DNA of 64,000 bases from Roseovarius aestuariivivens (lineage in GTDB: Bacteria > Pseudomonadota > Alphaproteobacteria > Rhodobacterales > Rhodobacteraceae): positions 186,001-250,000 of the forward strand of contig NZ_SJEY01000005.1 of assembly GCF_004761875.1 (NCBI RefSeq), given 5' to 3'. Numbering within the stretch: position 1 is the first letter of the stretch; every line of letters begins with the position of its first letter. The position numbers and the translations under genes were made by a program. Of this stretch, positions 8,834-17,081 are shown in pieces. Below the pieces are notes generated by a model. The model was given only the letters and a program-made list of their open reading frames with translations, was not told the DNA's origin and made no database searches.

Positions 8834-9499
8834 TCACAGGCCCAGCTTGTCCCGCATGAAGGCCAGCGCAACGGATAGACCATCCGGCGCGATCCCGTGC
8901 GCGGTGCCTTTCATGACGTGGGCGTAGACCTCTTTCCAGCCGGCGGCCTGCAGCGCCTCGGCGGCCTCGGGCAAGGATTGGGGCGGGACCACGTCGTCGG
9001 CGTCGCCATGCACCAGCAGCACCGGCGGGCGCGACACGGCCTCTTCCTTGAGCAGCGTGGGCGACAAAAGCCGCCCCGAAAAGGCGACGATGCCGGCGAT
9101 TTCATCCTCGCGGCGGGGGGCCACGTGAAGCGCCATCATCGTGCCTTGCGAAAAGCCGAAAAGCACCACCTGCTCGGGCAGCACGTCCTCGTCGACCATC
9201 AGCGCGTCGAGAAAGGCGTTGAGATCCTGCGCCGCGGCCATCAGGCCGCGCTCGGCCTCTTCCTCGGACGATCCGTCTATCCAGGGAATCGGGAACCATT
9301 GCAGGCCGGTGGGCATCATCGGGATCGTTTCGGGCGCGTCGGGGGCCACGAAAAGCGTGTCGGGCAGATGCTCGGCCAGGGGATCGGCCAGGCCCATCAA
9401 ATCGGCGCCATTCGCGCCATAACCATGCAGGAAGACCACCACGGACCGGGTCGTGCCCGACAGGGGCTGTTTCTTCTGGGCTTGCAACACACGCGTCAT
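8834..9499 (-). CDS. Alpha/beta hydrolase, phospholipase/carboxylesterase (YpfH-like)
   Basis: 221 residues from the ATG at 9499; an upstream in-frame start would run into the alkA gene. Visible are the oxyanion HGYGANG block near residue 27, the nucleophile elbow GFSQGT with its Ser, Asp in VHGDADDVVP and the catalytic His in GTAHGI. The length fits small cytosolic carboxylesterases that hydrolyse short acyl esters or lysophospholipids. The start overlaps the alkA stop by 4 bases, so it is the last gene of the cbiD-cobK-alkA operon. Confidence 0.85.
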   Translation of the reverse strand: MTRVLQAQKKQPLSGTTRSVVVFLHGYGANGADLMGLADPLAEHLPDTLFVAPDAPETIPMMPTGLQWFPIPWIDGSSEEEAERGLMAAAQDLNAFLDALMVDEDVLPEQVVLFGFSQGTMMALHVAPRREDEIAGIVAFSGRLLSPTLLKEEAVSRPPVLLVHGDADDVVPPQSLPEAAEALQAAGWKEVYAHVMKGTAHGIAPDGLSVALAFMRDKLGL

Positions 9500-10125
9500 C
9501 GGATCCCTTCCCTTTGCTTTGCCACACGGTAGTAGGCCCAGAGCTGGCGCGCCGCAACCGATCTCCACGGGCTCCAGGCCCGGGCCATGTCTCGCAACGC
9601 GCGGTCCTTCGGACGGTCCGGCAGATCGTAAAGCAGGCGCGCGGCCTCTTGCAGGGCCAGATCGCCGGGCGCGAAGACATCCGCCCGTCCGAGCGAAAAC
9701 ATCGCGTAGATCTCGGCGGTCCAGACACCAATGCCCGGCACCTGCGTCAGGTCGGTCACGACCTCGGCTGTCGGCTTGTCCCTCAGGGCGCGAAAATCAA
9801 TGCCCGAGGCCGCCAGTTCGCGGGCATAGCGGATCTTTTGCCGGCTGAGGCCGACGGCGCGCAGATCATCATCGCTGGCCCATTTGATCTTGCGCGGGCC
9901 GGTCAGCCCGGCGTCCTTCATCCGGGTCCAGATCGCATTGGCCGACGCGACGCTGACCTGCTGGCTGACGATCGCGCTCAGAAGCTGGGCGAAGCCGTCG
10001 GGTTTGCGGCGCAGGGGCAGCGGGCCGGTCATGGCATGCGCTTGCGCCATACGGGGGCAGGTTTGTTTCAGGAATTCAACGCCTTCTTCGACGTCGTTCA
10101 GGTTAGAGATAATCCGTTCCGTCAC
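9496..10125 (-). CDS. alkA: DNA-3-methyladenine glycosylase II (AlkA-type HhH-GPD)
   Basis: 209 residues starting at GTG 10125, which overlaps the cobK stop by 4 bases (GTGA). The ORF stays open further upstream, but that part is only the cobK gene in another frame. The helix-hairpin-helix VPGIGVWTA lies near residues 129-137 and the catalytic Asp is Asp155 (FAPGDLAL). It excises alkylated purines during base excision repair. It lacks the N-terminal domain of E. coli AlkA, as do many compact bacterial members. The link with cobalamin genes is likely only positional. Confidence 0.88.
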   Translation of the reverse strand: MTERIISNLNDVEEGVEFLKQTCPRMAQAHAMTGPLPLRRKPDGFAQLLSAIVSQQVSVASANAIWTRMKDAGLTGPRKIKWASDDDLRAVGLSRQKIRYARELAASGIDFRALRDKPTAEVVTDLTQVPGIGVWTAEIYAMFSLGRADVFAPGDLALQEAARLLYDLPDRPKDRALRDMARAWSPWRSVAARQLWAYYRVAKQREGIR

Positions 10126-10850
10126 AGCGACGCAACCCAATCCAGCGCCTCGGTCACCGTCTCGACGCGCAGCGCGTCGGGTTGCGGCGGGCGGTTGATC
10201 ATCGCGACTCGCAGACCAAGCCGCCGCGCCGCCGCAAGCTTGGTATACGGCACCGCCCCGCCCGCATTCTTGGCGATCAGCCAGTCCACCCCAAGCCACC
10301 GAAACAGCGCCGCCTCGTCCTCTTCCGAAAATGGCGGTCGACCGACAAGAAACGCGCCGTTCGGGAACGGAAAAGGTCCGTCGGGCGGGTCGATCTGGCG
10401 ACAGATCAGGCGGCAGTGACCGAGATTGGCGAAACGCTGCAGGGTCTGCCGCCCGGTTGCGAGAAAGACCGTGGAGCCGGGCGCGATGTGTTCTGCGGCT
10501 TCTTCTTCGCTGTCGATCAGGGTCCAGTTGTCGTCCGGTTGAGGCACCCATGGCGGGCGAAGCACCTGACAATAGGCGATGTTTTCCTCAATACAGATTC
10601 GCGCGGTCCGGTGCGAGACGCGATGCGCGAAGGGATGCGTTGCATCCAGAACCGCAGTGATCCCGGCGCTGCGCAGGTAGCGGCGAAAGCTGTCGTCACC
10701 GCCGAAGCCGCCGACACGCGTCGGCAGCCCCAGTGGCCGGGGTGCACGCGTCGCGCCCGCCAGCGAGGCGATCGCGGGCAGACCTCTGGCGGCCAACCCT
10801 TCGGCGATCCGCTTGGCCTCGCCGGTTCCGGCCAGCAGCAGTACCGTCAT
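10122..10850 (-). CDS. cobK: Precorrin-6A/cobalt-precorrin-6A reductase
   Basis: 242 residues. The N-terminal LLLAGTGEAKRIAEGL nucleotide-binding start and the DATHPFA block near residue 70 are typical of CobK/CbiJ, which reduces the macrocycle of precorrin-6A with NADPH in cobalamin synthesis. It overlaps cbiD by 4 bases (ATGA), and CbiD acts just before this reduction in the cobalt-early numbering, which supports both calls. Confidence 0.92.
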   Translation of the reverse strand: MTVLLLAGTGEAKRIAEGLAARGLPAIASLAGATRAPRPLGLPTRVGGFGGDDSFRRYLRSAGITAVLDATHPFAHRVSHRTARICIEENIAYCQVLRPPWVPQPDDNWTLIDSEEEAAEHIAPGSTVFLATGRQTLQRFANLGHCRLICRQIDPPDGPFPFPNGAFLVGRPPFSEEDEAALFRWLGVDWLIAKNAGGAVPYTKLAAARRLGLRVAMINRPPQPDALRVETVTEALDWVASL

Positions 10851-11893
10851 GCGCCGGCCCTCGCGATGATCCGGCCCTGCCGGTCGATCACGACGGTATC
10901 GGCGCGTATGGTATCCGGCAGCATGGCGCGCACGGTCTCAAGGCTTTTGCGCGCCACCCAGTCAGGCATGGTATTTTTTGCGTTTTCATAGGCTTGCAGC
11001 GCTGTGTTCATGTGACCGAGCTCGGGCAGTCCGAGCGCGTCTGCAAGGGCTGCGAAATCCACCTGACTGCGGCCGGAGTGCAGATCCCGCGAACCCTGGG
11101 CGAGCTTTGTCATCTTGCCGATACCGCCACCCACGGTCACACGCGGCACCGGGTGTCGCGCGAGATATTTCAGCATGCCGCCCGCAAAATCGCCCATGTC
11201 CAGCATCGCATGATCGGGCAGCCCGTAGAGGGCCTGAACCGCGGCCTCGCTGGTGGCGCCGGTGCAGCCGGCCACATGCTTAAGCCCGCCGGCCCGTGCG
11301 ACGTCGATTCCGCGATGGATGGAGGCGATCCAGGCCGCGCAGGAAAACGGGCGCACGATGCCGGTCGTGCCGAGGATCGACAGCCCGCCCTTGACGCCGA
11401 CGCGGGGATTCCACGTCTTCTGTGCCAGCGCCTGACCGCCGGGTATCGAAATCTCGATGGTGATATCCGGGCTTTGCCCCAGTTGCGCGGCCATTTCTTC
11501 GACCGTTTGGGTCATCATCTGGCGTGGCACGGGGTTGATCGCCGGCTCGCCCGGCGGAATTGGCAGCCCGGGCATGGTCACAGTGCCCACGCCTTCTCCC
11601 GCGCGGAACCGCACCCCACCCGCCGAGGCGCTGACCCGCGCGATCACAAGTGCGCCGTGGGTGACATCGGGGTCGTCGCCGGCGTCCTTCACGATGCCCG
11701 CCTCGCACCATCCCTCGCCCACGCTCCAGTCGGCGATCTCGAATGCCGGGCGTTCGCCACGCGGCAACGTGATCCGCACGCGGTCCGGTCGCGCGCCCTG
11801 CCACAGCCCCATCAACGCGGCGCGCGTCGCCGCCGTGGCGCAGGCGCCCGTGGTCCAGCCACGGCGCAAGGGGGTGTCGGGTTTGCGGGCCAT
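10847..11893 (-). CDS. cbiD: Cobalt-precorrin-5B (C1)-methyltransferase
   Basis: 348 residues from ATG 11893, chosen because the conserved GWTTGACATAA signature follows at once; the open frame continues to 11953 without similarity. A CTGATSEAAVQ block and GMLKYLARHPVPRVTVGGG near the C-terminal half also match CbiD. It methylates C-1 of the corrin ring with SAM. CbiD belongs to the cobalt-early route, whereas cobK, cobA and cobB names come mainly from the aerobic route. Such mixed sets occur in rhodobacteria, where CbiD probably stands in for CobF. Confidence 0.92.
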   Translation of the reverse strand: MARKPDTPLRRGWTTGACATAATRAALMGLWQGARPDRVRITLPRGERPAFEIADWSVGEGWCEAGIVKDAGDDPDVTHGALVIARVSASAGGVRFRAGEGVGTVTMPGLPIPPGEPAINPVPRQMMTQTVEEMAAQLGQSPDITIEISIPGGQALAQKTWNPRVGVKGGLSILGTTGIVRPFSCAAWIASIHRGIDVARAGGLKHVAGCTGATSEAAVQALYGLPDHAMLDMGDFAGGMLKYLARHPVPRVTVGGGIGKMTKLAQGSRDLHSGRSQVDFAALADALGLPELGHMNTALQAYENAKNTMPDWVARKSLETVRAMLPDTIRADTVVIDRQGRIIARAGA

Positions 11894-12049
11894 GTCGCGG
11901 CGGACTATAGGCAGCGCCGCGCCCGAGGCCAATCGGCGAATTCTGCCTGTCAAAACATCGCCTTCCCGACGACGGAATGTCGCGCCAGACCCTGTCTATG
12001 GTCGCAGCCGGTCTTTCCCGGCGGAGTATTTGCGGGCATAGAGGTTTGC

Positions 12050-12901
12050 ATGACCGACTCGCTTCCGCTTCCTACGGGCGCCTGGCCCGAGATGCAGCCC
12101 GGCTGGGTCTGGCTCTGCGGGGCCGGCCCAGGTGACCCGGGTCTCTTGACCCTGCATGCCGTCAATGCGCTGCGCCAGGCCGAGGTTGTGGTCTACGACG
12201 CACTGGTCGAGGAACGCATTCTCGACTGGGCGCCGCAGGCCGAGCATATCTATGCCGGCAAGCGCGGCGGCAAGCCGTCGGCCAATCAGCGCGATATTTC
12301 CCTGCGGCTCGTGGATCTCGCCCGCGCGAGGCGCAAGGTGTTGCGCCTCAAGGGTGGCGATCCCTTCGTGTTCGGGCGCGGCGGAGAAGAGGCGCAGACC
12401 CTTGTCCAGCATGGCGTCAACATCCGGATCATTCCCGGTATCAGCGCGGGCATCGGTGGGCTGGCCTATGCCGGGATCCCTGTGACGCATCGCGATGTGA
12501 ACCAGTCGGTCACCTTCGTGACCGGCCATGACCAGTCCGGGGCGACGCCAAGCTCGCTCAACTGGCGGGCCATTGCCGAAGGCGCGCAGGTTCTCGTGAT
12601 CTACATGGGAATGAAACATGCCGATCAGATCAGCCGCTCGCTGATCGCGGCGGGCCGCGATCCGGCCGAGCCCGTGGCGGTGGTGACCTCGGCCACGACA
12701 CCTCATCAGGACGTGCTCGAAACCACGCTGGAACGCATGGCGGCAGAGATCGAGAGCCACGGCCTCGAGCCGCCGGCGATCCTGTGCATCGGCCGGTCGG
12801 TGCTGATGCGGCAGGTGCTGGACTGGCAGGGCATGATGGCAGGGCACGCGCCGCGCGACCTCGACCCGCTTGGCCGGGGGCGCCCCGCGGAAAGCGCGTG
12901 A
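12050..12901 (+). CDS. cobA: Uroporphyrinogen-III C-methyltransferase
   Basis: 283 residues from ATG 12050. The frame is open far upstream, but that part is antisense to cbiD. CAGPGDPGLLT-type SAM loop near residue 24, LKGGDPFVFGRGGEE near 100 and the PGISAGIGG block identify the SUMT family, which makes precorrin-2 for cobalamin and siroheme. No CysG-type N-terminal domain is present. It heads the plus-strand unit with cobB and is divergent from cbiD over 156 bp. No cobalamin riboswitch (B12 box) could be recognised in that spacer. Confidence 0.93.
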   Translation: MTDSLPLPTGAWPEMQPGWVWLCGAGPGDPGLLTLHAVNALRQAEVVVYDALVEERILDWAPQAEHIYAGKRGGKPSANQRDISLRLVDLARARRKVLRLKGGDPFVFGRGGEEAQTLVQHGVNIRIIPGISAGIGGLAYAGIPVTHRDVNQSVTFVTGHDQSGATPSSLNWRAIAEGAQVLVIYMGMKHADQISRSLIAAGRDPAEPVAVVTSATTPHQDVLETTLERMAAEIESHGLEPPAILCIGRSVLMRQVLDWQGMMAGHAPRDLDPLGRGRPAESA

Positions 12902-12974
12902 CCGGCGCGGTCCACCGGCTATTTTGCGCCGCCCGCCGCAGACGGCCTGTGCCCGAAACGCAAAAGGACCGCCA

Positions 12975-14246
12975 ATGGGCCGCGGCCTGATCCTTGCGGC
13001 GCCGGCCTCGGGCAGCGGCAAGACCACTGTCACGCTGGCGCTGTTGCGGCATCTGCGCCGCGAGGGCCTCGCGGTGCGCGCGGCCAAATCGGGACCCGAT
13101 TATATCGATCCGGCTTTCCATGCCGCGGCCTGCGGTACGCCCTGCATCAATCTCGACGCCTGGGCGATGGCACCAGACCGGATCAAGGCCCTGGCGGCGG
13201 GTGAGGGCCTGCTGATCGTGGAAGGTGCGATGGGTTTGTTCGACGGCGCGCCGCCCGACGGGCGCGGCGCCGTGGCGGATCTTGCGCGGCTGCTGGATCT
13301 GCCCGTGGTGCTTGTCGTCGACGCGGCCCGCATGGCGGGTTCTGTCGCGCCGCTTGTCGCGGGCTTCGCCGGATTCGATCCCGATGTGCGGGTGGCGGGC
13401 GTGATCCTCAACAAGGTCGGTTCGGATCGGCACGAGGCGATGTTGCGCCGCGCGCTTGCCCCGCTGTCATTGCAGGTTCTGGGCGCATTGCGGCGTGCGG
13501 ATGGGCTGGCCCTGCCCTCGCGGCATCTGGGGCTGGTGCAGGCAGTCGAACGTCCCGATCTCGACGGATTTCTCGACCGTGCCGCCGATGCGCTTGGGCC
13601 GGGCCTCGATACGCAGGCGCTGCTCGATCTCGCAACGTCGCTTCCGACCTGTGACGCCGTGCGCCGGCTGGCCCCGCCGGGTCAGGTGATCGCGATGGCC
13701 CATGATGCAGCCTTCGCCTTTGCCTATCCTCATATGCTGCACGATTGGCGTGTTGCGGGCGCGGAGATCCGGCATTTTTCGCCGCTTGCCGATGAGGCCG
13801 TGCCGGAGGCGGATATCGTGTTTCTGCCCGGTGGCTATCCGGAGCTGCATGCCGGGCGCATCGCCGGAAACGCGCGGTTTCTCAAAAGCCTGCGCCGTGC
13901 CGCATCTGACACCGACATCTACGGCGAATGCGGCGGCTACATGGTGCTCGGCGACGGGCTTGTGGATGCATCCGGTGCGCGGCATGCAATGGCGGGGCTT
14001 TTGCGGCTCGAGACATCCTATGCGGCGCGGCGACTGCATCTTGGCTATAGAGAGCTGCAGGCCAGCGAAGGGCCCTTCGCTGGCGCCTGGGCCGGGCATG
14101 AATTCCACTATGCCACCACACTGCGCGCAGAGGGCACGCCGCTTTTCTCGGCGCGGGATGCCGAAGGGACCGACCTGCCCGCGATGGGCCTGCGCGCAGG
14201 GCGCGTTCAGGGCTCCTTTGCGCACCTGATCGACCGGCGCGATTGA
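12975..14246 (+). CDS. cobB: Cobyrinate / hydrogenobyrinate a,c-diamide synthase
   Basis: 423 residues from ATG 12975. The P-loop APASGSGKTT lies at the N-terminus, VEGAMGLFDG near residue 85 is the second nucleotide motif, and the C-terminal glutamine-amidotransferase domain has catalytic Cys319 in YGECGGYMVLG and a closing His in the GHEFHYAT block. It amidates side chains a and c of the corrin ring using glutamine and ATP. It follows cobA by 73 bp in the same direction. Confidence 0.92.
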   Translation: MGRGLILAAPASGSGKTTVTLALLRHLRREGLAVRAAKSGPDYIDPAFHAAACGTPCINLDAWAMAPDRIKALAAGEGLLIVEGAMGLFDGAPPDGRGAVADLARLLDLPVVLVVDAARMAGSVAPLVAGFAGFDPDVRVAGVILNKVGSDRHEAMLRRALAPLSLQVLGALRRADGLALPSRHLGLVQAVERPDLDGFLDRAADALGPGLDTQALLDLATSLPTCDAVRRLAPPGQVIAMAHDAAFAFAYPHMLHDWRVAGAEIRHFSPLADEAVPEADIVFLPGGYPELHAGRIAGNARFLKSLRRAASDTDIYGECGGYMVLGDGLVDASGARHAMAGLLRLETSYAARRLHLGYRELQASEGPFAGAWAGHEFHYATTLRAEGTPLFSARDAEGTDLPAMGLRAGRVQGSFAHLIDRRD

Positions 14247-14285
14247 CCGCTTGCCGCAGGTTCGAATTCCTTCTAGCACGGCGCC

Positions 14286-15506
14286 ATGACCGACGCCGCA
14301 CACCTTCTGATCGACGATGCCCGCGCCCGCCGCAACGTGACGGTGCTTGTGCTGGCGCAGGCCCTTTTGGGTGCGCAGCTGGCGATGATCTTCGTGGTGG
14401 GCGGGCTTGCGGGGACGGGTCTGGCCAGTAACGTCTGTTTTGCCACGATGCCCATCTCGCTGATCGTTCTGGGATCGATGATTTCCGCCAGCCCGATGTC
14501 GTCCTTCATGCAGCGCTTTGGCCGCCGCGCGGGGTTCATCCTCGGGACAGCGGCGGGCGCCACGGGCGCGGGGATCAGCGGCTACGGGCTTTACCTGGCC
14601 TCCTTTCCAATCTTCCTGCTGGGAAGCTTCATAACCGGCATCTATATGTCTTCTCAGGGCTTTTTCCGGTTCGCCGCCGCCGACACGGCCAGCGACGCGT
14701 TTCGTCCCAAGGCGATTTCCTATGTTCTGGCGGGCGGGCTGGCCAGCGCCATCATCGGGCCTCAGCTGGTCAAGGTGACAAGCGAGGCGCTGGTGATCCC
14801 GTTTCTCGGCACCTATCTCGCGGTGATGGCGATCAACGGGCTCGGCGCGTTGCTTTTTGTCTTTCTCGACATTCCCAAACCGCCCGTTCCCGCAGAGGAC
14901 GCGCCGCGCGGCCGGTCGCGGCTGGAGCTTCTGAAAACGCCGCGCATCGCCGTCGCGGTGATCTGCGCGACGGTGTCTTATGCACTGATGAACCTGGTGA
15001 TGACTTCGACGCCTCTGGCGGTGGTCGGCTGCGGGTTCGAGGCGGCCAATGCCGCGGATATCGTCACCGGCCACGTGCTGGCGATGTATGCGCCGTCCTT
15101 TTTCACCGGCCACCTGATCGCCCGCTTCGGGGTGGAGAAAATCGTCGGCACGGGCATCGCGATCCTTGCCGCCGCCGGCGCGGTCGCGCTGAGCGGAGTC
15201 GAGCTGGAGCATTTCTTCGTCGCGCTCATCCTTCTGGGGCTGGGATGGAATTTCGGCTTCATCGGCGCGACCACGATGCTCGCCGGTGCGCATGCGCCGC
15301 ACGAGCGTGGGCGCATGCAGGGACTGAATGACCTGATCGTGTTCGGCGGCGTGACGATGGCGTCGCTGTCCTCGGGCGGGCTGATGAACTGCTCGGGTGG
15401 CACGCCAGAGGCCGGCTGGGCGGCGGTGAACCTGGCCATGACGCCCTTCCTGACGCTGGCGGGCGGCGCGCTGATCTGGCTGGCGCTGCGCCCGAAAGAC
15501 GCCTGA
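14286..15506 (+). CDS. MFS transporter
   Basis: 406 residues with about twelve hydrophobic segments, beginning at residues 18-40 after a short cytoplasmic start. A central hydrophilic loop lies near residues 195-215 between two six-helix halves. GRRAGFILG near residue 80 matches the loop 2-3 motif of the major facilitator superfamily. It begins 40 bp after cobB. Substrate unknown; corrinoid uptake or export is only a guess from position. Confidence 0.8.
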   Translation: MTDAAHLLIDDARARRNVTVLVLAQALLGAQLAMIFVVGGLAGTGLASNVCFATMPISLIVLGSMISASPMSSFMQRFGRRAGFILGTAAGATGAGISGYGLYLASFPIFLLGSFITGIYMSSQGFFRFAAADTASDAFRPKAISYVLAGGLASAIIGPQLVKVTSEALVIPFLGTYLAVMAINGLGALLFVFLDIPKPPVPAEDAPRGRSRLELLKTPRIAVAVICATVSYALMNLVMTSTPLAVVGCGFEAANAADIVTGHVLAMYAPSFFTGHLIARFGVEKIVGTGIAILAAAGAVALSGVELEHFFVALILLGLGWNFGFIGATTMLAGAHAPHERGRMQGLNDLIVFGGVTMASLSSGGLMNCSGGTPEAGWAAVNLAMTPFLTLAGGALIWLALRPKDA

Positions 15507-15585
15507 CCACCCTCGTTGTCTTGGCGAAAATACTGCGGGTTGGGTCACGAGGCAGCGCCACCGTCACGAAACATGTGCGCGCCGT

Positions 15586-16356
15586 TTACCAGCGACCTGT
15601 CAGCGCGCGAAGGCTAAGCGACAGCCGCGAGCGAAAGGGCGGCGGAAGAAGAGTGCCGTCGGCCACGCGCGTAGGGTCGGCGGCGGCCTGCGCCAGAATG
15701 GCGTCCGTTTGCCAAAGCGCCAGCATGGCCGGGTGCGCAGGCTTGGGCAGCGTCGTCCGCCTCGCGGCGCGCAGCGCCGCCTGTCCTTCCATTGCAAGCG
15801 CCCGCACGCCCTCGGGGCGGCCATCGACCAACGGCTTGCGGCCCGCGCGCTCAAGCTCCGGCACCGCCAGGAACCAATTGGCCACGCCTTGGGCAAAACC
15901 CGCCTGCAGGACCGGTTCTTCCGGCGCTCCTCCCAACGCCGCGGCGGCGGTCAGCAAAAGGCCGCCCGAGGTGGCGCGGAGATAGCCGCAGAGATCCTCG
16001 TGGTCCTCGAACGGTTCGCGCGCGATGTCCCAGCGGCGCGCGTCGATCAGAGCGTCGAGCCGGCCCGCGCCTGCCGGGCTCAGCACATGCGCCAGCGGAA
16101 CCGCGACCTCGTGCCGGCGCACCGGCCCGCCCGCGCGGATTTCTTCGAGCACGTCGCGCCACCATTGCAGCCGCATCTCGGCGATCATCGGTTCCTGCGT
16201 GACCCAGGGCGCGCGGGCGACTTCGACATTGAAGGCGTAGATCGGAAATAATCTGCTTCGCACCGGGACGGGCGCCGCCATCACGGCCGCGAAGCGGGCC
16301 GGATCGCCGCGCTCGACGATGCGCGCGCAGGCAAGAACATCCTCGTCCATCGCCAT
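15586..16356 (-). CDS. Squalene/phytoene synthase family protein (NDUFAF6-like)
   Basis: 256 residues from ATG 16356, which overlaps the preceding stop by one base (TGATG); an alternative ATG is at 16350. The FPIYAFNVEVAR start and MRLQWWRDVLEEI block resemble the isoprenoid-synthase fold family that includes the mitochondrial complex I assembly factor NDUFAF6. Classical DxxxD catalytic motifs are incomplete (DHEDLCGYL in place of the second), so a true phytoene synthase is unlikely. Last gene of the cimA-methyltransferase operon. Confidence 0.75.
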   Translation of the reverse strand: MAMDEDVLACARIVERGDPARFAAVMAAPVPVRSRLFPIYAFNVEVARAPWVTQEPMIAEMRLQWWRDVLEEIRAGGPVRRHEVAVPLAHVLSPAGAGRLDALIDARRWDIAREPFEDHEDLCGYLRATSGGLLLTAAAALGGAPEEPVLQAGFAQGVANWFLAVPELERAGRKPLVDGRPEGVRALAMEGQAALRAARRTTLPKPAHPAMLALWQTDAILAQAAADPTRVADGTLLPPPFRSRLSLSLRALTGRW

Positions 16357-17081
16357 CAGACCGTCACCAGGCGGGGCCGGGCCAGAATCAGCCTGTATTC
16401 CACGTGACCGGGGGCCTGCCGCCAGAGAGATATCTCGCGCTCCGCCGCGTCGAGCACGGCTGACAGTGCGGTACCGGCGCCGTCGCGCAAAGCCGCGATG
16501 CGCGCCGACAGTTCGGCGTAATAGCCCGCCCAAGCCAGCCCCTTGATCTCGCGCGCGCCGAAAATTTCGAAACCCGCGTCATGGACCCGCGCCTCGAGCC
16601 CCGAAAAATCGGTGAGGGCAGGATACTCCGTCCAGAAGTCCCGGGCCGCATCCGGTGCGCCGGGCTCCAGCACCGGCTCCGAAAAGGCCACAGCGCCGCC
16701 CGGCGCAAGTGCTGTTCGCCATGTCCGCAACCCCTCGGCAACACCGAGGAAATAGAGCGCGCCCGCGCACCAGATCAGGTCGCAGGGCCCCTCGATCTCT
16801 GCCATGTCGCCCTGGAAAACCTGCACATTGGTAAAGCCACGCGTGGCCTCGTGCGCCTCTTGGGCGAGATGTTCGAGCTGCTCGACCCCTTCGATGCGGC
16901 CATGCGGCAGGGCCTTGGCCAGTGTGACCAGATCCGCGCCGGGGCCACAGCCCGCATCCACCACGCGCGGGGCTTCGGGCAAGGCGATCTGGCTGAGCGC
17001 CCATTGCACATCCTCGGGCGTGCCGGGGCCCTGCCGGGTCATGTCCCGATAAAGGGCCAGAAACGCCTCGTCCTCGGTCAC
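16356..17081 (-). CDS. Class I SAM-dependent methyltransferase
   Basis: 241 residues. The SAM motif I VVDAGCGPGAD is near residue 40, an acidic residue ends beta-2 in GVEQLEH, and CDLIWCAGALYF near residue 105 forms motif IV. Substrate is unknown. The start overlaps the cimA stop by 4 bases and its own stop overlaps the next gene by one base, giving a tightly coupled three-gene unit. Confidence 0.82.
   Translation of the reverse strand: MTEDEAFLALYRDMTRQGPGTPEDVQWALSQIALPEAPRVVDAGCGPGADLVTLAKALPHGRIEGVEQLEHLAQEAHEATRGFTNVQVFQGDMAEIEGPCDLIWCAGALYFLGVAEGLRTWRTALAPGGAVAFSEPVLEPGAPDAARDFWTEYPALTDFSGLEARVHDAGFEIFGAREIKGLAWAGYYAELSARIAALRDGAGTALSAVLDAAEREISLWRQAPGHVEYRLILARPRLVTV

Noticed and set aside
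11894..12049. Cobalamin riboswitch between cbiD and cobA
   Set aside because: Looked for because of the gene content, but no B12 box or conserved core could be recognised in either direction.
13467..15548. 693-codon open frame on the minus strand
   Set aside because: Antisense to cobB and the MFS gene; no domain, and it spans both genes.
15586..16356. Phytoene synthase of a carotenoid pathway
   Set aside because: The aspartate motifs are incomplete and no other carotenoid genes are near; an NDUFAF6-like role fits better.
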